From positions 2,604,001 to 2,668,000 of the forward strand of contig NZ_CP054836.1 in NCBI RefSeq assembly GCF_013358405.1: a stretch of 64,000 nucleotides of DNA. The letters run 5' to 3'. Position numbers and translations under genes: made by a program. The notes beneath the pieces were generated by a model. It saw only the letters and a list, made by a program, of their open reading frames with translations. It searched no databases and had not been told where the DNA came from. Positions 60,848 to 64,000 of this stretch are shown here, piece by piece; position 1 is the first letter of the stretch; the number at the start of each line of letters is the position of its first letter. The DNA comes from Oricola thermophila (lineage in GTDB: Bacteria; Pseudomonadota; Alphaproteobacteria; Rhizobiales; Rhizobiaceae).

Positions 60848-60976
60848 ATGGATCTCCCTGTAACGGAGCCGAGAGAGCCACGCTGCACCCCCGGACCCTG
60901 CGGGAAGAGTATTGGGGAAACGGCAGATGCACAAGGATTTTTCACGCGCGCAAACTGCTGAAAAAACAGGCAGTTC

Positions 60977-62362
60977 CTAGAGATAGGTCGTCCGTTCGAG
61001 CGGCGTGATCTCCGACCAGAACGCGAGGATCTCCGCCCGCTTCAGATCCTTGTAGATCTTCGCAAGTTCGGGGCCGAGCGCGCGATCGCAGAACTGCCCG
61101 GCCTGGGTCAGCTGAAGCGCCTCGTCCATGTCGTCCGGCAATTGCGCGGCCTCGGTGTTCGCGTAGGCGTTGCCGGTGACCGGCGGCGGCGGCGTCTCGA
61201 GCTTCTCCAGCCCGTCCATCATGGCCTGCAGGATGGCGCATAGAACGATGTAGGGATTGGCGTCGGCGCCGGCGATGCGATGCTCGACACGCCGGTTCTC
61301 CTCCGTCGAGGCGGGTATGCGCAGCGCCACCGAGCGGTTGTTCTCCGCCCAGACCGCGCGTGTCGGCGCATAGGATCCGGGCTGGATGCGGCGAAAGCCG
61401 TTCCACGTGTTGATGAAGAGAAGCAGCGCCTGCGGCATGGTGCGGATCAGTTCGGCGATCACGCCCCCGAGATTCTTCTTTCCCGCTTCGCCGGCGAACA
61501 CGTTCCTGCCCTCCGCGTCCAGCATCGAGGCGTGCACATGCATGCCGTTGCCGGCATACTCGATGAAGGGCTTTGCCATGAAAGTCGCCTGCAGCCCGTG
61601 CTTGCGGGCACAGCCGAAGACGATGCGGCGGAGCATGATCACGTCATCGGCCGCGCGCAGCGGATCGCACCGATGCTTCAGGTTGACCTCGAACTGGCCG
61701 GGAGCCGCTTCCTTGACGATCGTGTCGATCGGCAGGTTCTGCGCATCGGCGGCGCTCCTGATGTCATCGAACAGCGCACCGTACTCGGCGAGATCGTCGA
61801 GACCGTACATGCGCTGCCGGTCCGGGCCCGACGTGGCGCCCACAGGTGCCGGCATGCCGTCATCCCAGTCGGTGCCCGGCTCGAGAAGGTAGAACTCCAG
61901 CTCGAACGCGACATCCGGGTAGAGGCCACGCCTGGCCAGCGCCTTGGTGATGCGCGACAGCGTGTTGCGGCAATCGAAGCGCAGCGGTTCGCCTTCCGGC
62001 GTGAAGCCGCGCAGCAGCACCTGCGCGGTCGGCCTGGCGGCCCAGGGCACCCGCGACAGCGTGCCGGGCACGGCACGGAAGTAGCCATCCCGGTCGCCGG
62101 ATTCGATATGCAACCCGGTCTCGGCAACCTCGCGCCCCCAGATGTCCAGCCCGTGGATAGACATCGGGAAATTCACGCCTTCCTCGAACGCCTTCTTCAG
62201 GCTGTCGGCGGGCGCCCACTTGCCCCGCATCACGCCGTTGGGATCGACGAGGAGGAACTCCACGGCCTGCAAATCTGGGTTCGCGGCCATGAAGCGTTCA
62301 TATTCTTCTATTGTCGGGAGCTTGTCGAAGGATGTCTGATCCGCAGGATTGATCGACGGCAC
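60977..62362 (-). CDS. puuA: Gamma-glutamylputrescine synthetase (glutamine synthetase family)
   Basis: This is a GS-fold ligase joining glutamate to putrescine in the Puu catabolic pathway. Motifs include EFLLVDPNGVMRGKW, the ammonia/glutamate-site NLKHRCDPLRAADDV, MAKPFIEYAGNGMHVHASM and NNRSVALRIPAS. The start is uncertain: no ATG precedes residue 60 of the open frame. GTG 62362 gives 461 residues, near the usual PuuA length. GTG 62467 and ATG 62290 are alternatives. Neighbouring potFGHI supports polyamine use. Confidence 0.88.
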   Translation of the reverse strand: MPSINPADQTSFDKLPTIEEYERFMAANPDLQAVEFLLVDPNGVMRGKWAPADSLKKAFEEGVNFPMSIHGLDIWGREVAETGLHIESGDRDGYFRAVPGTLSRVPWAARPTAQVLLRGFTPEGEPLRFDCRNTLSRITKALARRGLYPDVAFELEFYLLEPGTDWDDGMPAPVGATSGPDRQRMYGLDDLAEYGALFDDIRSAADAQNLPIDTIVKEAAPGQFEVNLKHRCDPLRAADDVIMLRRIVFGCARKHGLQATFMAKPFIEYAGNGMHVHASMLDAEGRNVFAGEAGKKNLGGVIAELIRTMPQALLLFINTWNGFRRIQPGSYAPTRAVWAENNRSVALRIPASTEENRRVEHRIAGADANPYIVLCAILQAMMDGLEKLETPPPPVTGNAYANTEAAQLPDDMDEALQLTQAGQFCDRALGPELAKIYKDLKRAEILAFWSEITPLERTTYL

Positions 62363-62497
62363 TTTTGCACCAGGTGCTGTTGGCGATGGGACAGACTGGC
62401 GCGCCTCCCCCCGAAAAGTCAACTCGCCCGGATTGACGCATGCAGCGGAATTTTCCGCTCCCCGCACCTGCCCCGCCAGGCGGGGATCACCCGTAGC

Positions 62498-62698
62498 TCA
62501 CACCGCCCGGCTGTTGCGCGGGGCGAGGTTCGGCGGCAGGCGGAGCGCCACCGCAATGCGCCGGGCAAAGACGAACGGCGCCAACAGCCAGCCGGGTAAC
62601 GGCTCCGCATGCGTATCATAAAACTTGTCAACTTCTTCCGGCGTCATCGACTCTCGGCGGCGCGCCACCGTTATCTGCACCGGGAACGGATACGTCAT
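62498..62698 (-). CDS. Small basic protein of unknown function
   Basis: This has 66 residues from ATG 62698, with AGAGG six bases upstream. TPEEVDKFYDTHAEPLPGWLLAPFVFARRI looks like an amphipathic or weakly hydrophobic segment with a basic end. No family recognised. It is divergent from the LysR gene and ends 136 bp before puuA. Confidence 0.5.
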   Translation of the reverse strand: MTYPFPVQITVARRRESMTPEEVDKFYDTHAEPLPGWLLAPFVFARRIAVALRLPPNLAPRNSRAV

Positions 62699-62801
62699 TT
62701 TCGCCTCTCGGACCTTTCGTTTTTCACGAATGGACTATACCTTTCCTGAGAAGTCGCCCTGTACGGCCGAATTCGCATCCTGCTTTTCAGAATTGAACGA
62801 C

Positions 62802-63683
62802 ATGAACTGGGACGACCTGCAAATATTCGCCCATGTCGCGCGCGCCGGGGGCCTGACAAAGGCCGCCGAGGCGCTATCCATGAGCGCGCCGACGGTGGGG
62901 CGGCGAATGCTTGCACTGGAACAGGCGACGGGAAAATCGCTCTTCGTGCGTTCGCGCACCGGATACACGCTCACCGAGGACGGGCGATCGCTGCTGCACA
63001 AGGTCCAGGGCATGGAGGCAAGTGCGCGCCCCATCGAGGAATGGCTGGCCGCCGGCGTCGAGCGCCCCGTGGTGCGCATCTCCGCGGGAACATGGACGGC
63101 GAATTTCATCGCCGACAACTTCTCGCGCGTCTGGACGGCGAACGACCCGTTCCGCATCGCCTTCAAGACCACCGAGGCGCGGCTCGACATCGCGCATCGC
63201 GAAATCGAGATCGGCATCCGGAACCGGCCGGCGGATGGCGGCAATCTCGCCTCGCGGCGCACGGTGGAGATCGCATTCGCTCCCTATATCGCCCGCAACC
63301 ACCCGGACCCGAGGGGCAGCGAGTGGGTCTCGCTGGGATCGGACGAGGCGGTGACGCGTTCCGCCCGATGGCTGCTTGCGCAGGAAGGCATATCGATATG
63401 CGCGTGGGCAAACACGCCCTACACGCTGCGCGACCTTGTACGCGCCGGTGTCGGCAAGGGCGTGATGCCGTGCTTCGCCGGCGACCGGGATCCGCGGCTG
63501 ATGCGCGCCGGGCCGCCGATCGCCGACCTGGCAGAATGGCAATATCTCGTCATGCACAATGACGACCGACACAAGCCGGAGGTCCGCAAGGCGATCGACC
63601 GCATCCACGCGCTTTTCCGGGACCACGCAGAACTGTGCCGCGGCGATCGGCCGATCGGCGCGGCAAAGGAGGATCTTCTCTAG
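62802..63683 (+). CDS. LysR family transcriptional regulator
   Basis: This has 293 residues from ATG 62802. The winged helix is MNWDDLQIFAHVARAGGLTKAAEALSMSAPTVGRRMLALEQATGKSLFVRS across about 50 residues. The effector domain is shorter and more divergent than usual, and begins PVVRISAGTWTANFIADNF. The GRRM recognition turn differs from the common SRQI form. Its target is unknown; the puuA-pot operon is transcribed away from it but separated by a small gene. It ends overlapping the stop of the convergent gene. Confidence 0.87.
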   Translation: MNWDDLQIFAHVARAGGLTKAAEALSMSAPTVGRRMLALEQATGKSLFVRSRTGYTLTEDGRSLLHKVQGMEASARPIEEWLAAGVERPVVRISAGTWTANFIADNFSRVWTANDPFRIAFKTTEARLDIAHREIEIGIRNRPADGGNLASRRTVEIAFAPYIARNHPDPRGSEWVSLGSDEAVTRSARWLLAQEGISICAWANTPYTLRDLVRAGVGKGVMPCFAGDRDPRLMRAGPPIADLAEWQYLVMHNDDRHKPEVRKAIDRIHALFRDHAELCRGDRPIGAAKEDLL

Positions 63684-64000
63684 CCGAAGTCGAAGGCGCT
63701 CAGTCCCGTCACCATCTCGTCCAGGCCGAGCGGCCTCGTGACCGGCGGCTCGGCGCGGGCCAGGCAGCCGGCCCGCTCGCAGACACGACAGGCCGGGCCC
63801 ACCGGGGTGGTCATGGGGTCGTCCTTCCGACCGGGCAGCGCGGTGGCGTAGATGACCTGCTCGCGGAACGCGAGATCGCAGCCCAGCAGAAGCGCGGTGC
63901 GGCGAGGCCGCTCGTGAAACGCCCCCTGCGGCCCCTCCAGCGTGCGCGCGAAAACCAGGAACTGCGCGCCATCCGGCATCTCGACCGCATCCACGACAAT
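63680..64000 (-). CDS. C-terminal part of a ScfR/MccR-type regulator (start outside window)
   Basis: The frame stays open to the window edge. About 106 residues are visible. The end CRVCERAGCLARAEPPVTRPLGLDEMVTG is the cysteine-containing C-terminal block of short-chain fatty-acyl regulators (ScfR, PF09856), which begin with an XRE helix-turn-helix. These proteins regulate propionate or acyl-CoA pathway genes. The DNA-binding half is outside the window, so the call rests on the tail. Confidence 0.6.
   Translation of the reverse strand: MVVDAVEMPDGAQFLVFARTLEGPQGAFHERPRRTALLLGCDLAFREQVIYATALPGRKDDPMTTPVGPACRVCERAGCLARAEPPVTRPLGLDEMVTGLSAFDFG

Overview
The window is 64 kb of high-GC chromosomal DNA (about 65% where I counted) from an alphaproteobacterium, most likely of the order Hyphomicrobiales (Rhizobiales). 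Supporting evidence: hisG is the short form that needs HisZ, placed in a hisS-hisZ-hisG cluster. bluB sits under a cobalamin riboswitch. There is a soluble PdhS/CbrA-type cell-cycle kinase preceded by a perfect CtrA box. The tRNA-His has A73 and no encoded G at -1. DUF3422 and DUF6460 proteins and a phasin are also present. Gene order looks like an ordinary core and metabolic chromosome: I see no insertion sequence, prophage, integrase or CRISPR array.

Layout. 1-2.0 kb: end of groES, then groEL. 2.1-6.4 kb: ugpBAEC glycerol-3-phosphate ABC transporter behind a four-repeat PHO-box-like array. 6.5-8.2 kb: SulP anion transporter. 8.2-8.7 kb: an AT-rich island with a small duplicated membrane protein. 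8.7-12.3 kb: L,D-transpeptidase, 3-methyladenine glycosylase (tag), a small secreted protein, ogt, and bluB with its riboswitch. 12.4-15.9 kb: hisS (with a foreign-looking central segment), hisZ, hisG. 16-21.4 kb: DUF4405, DoxX, fumC, glutathione transferase, UspA, aldo/keto reductase and YbaN genes. 21.4-34.2 kb: a hydroxyacid region with glcF, glcE, glcD, a TRAP transporter (dctM, dctQ, dctP), a LysR regulator, DUF3422, a FadR-type regulator and an L-lactate dehydrogenase with a histone-H1-like tail. 35-40 kb: rsmE, gshA and a PAS-GGDEF-EAL protein. 40-43.4 kb: a two-component system next to two PepSY proteins and a cytochrome b561. 43.5-48.2 kb: two poorly known proteins, xseA, small ORFs and tRNA-His. 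48.3-54.5 kb: phasin, pdhS and acetoacetyl-CoA synthetase. 54.6-56.8 kb: AsmA-like and DUF6460 proteins. 56.8-62.4 kb: the polyamine operon puuA-potFGHI. 62.5-64 kb: a small protein, a LysR regulator and the end of a ScfR-type regulator.

The most unusual feature is hisS. About 450 bp in its middle (roughly codons 174-327) drops to about 49% GC with different codon use. The reading frame and the catalytic motifs on both sides stay intact, so an essential synthetase seems to carry a replaced insertion domain. Other points are the Lys/Ala-rich tail on LldD, the CtrA box in front of pdhS, and a second CtrA box plus terminator arrangement in the gap after pdhS that could mark a small RNA.
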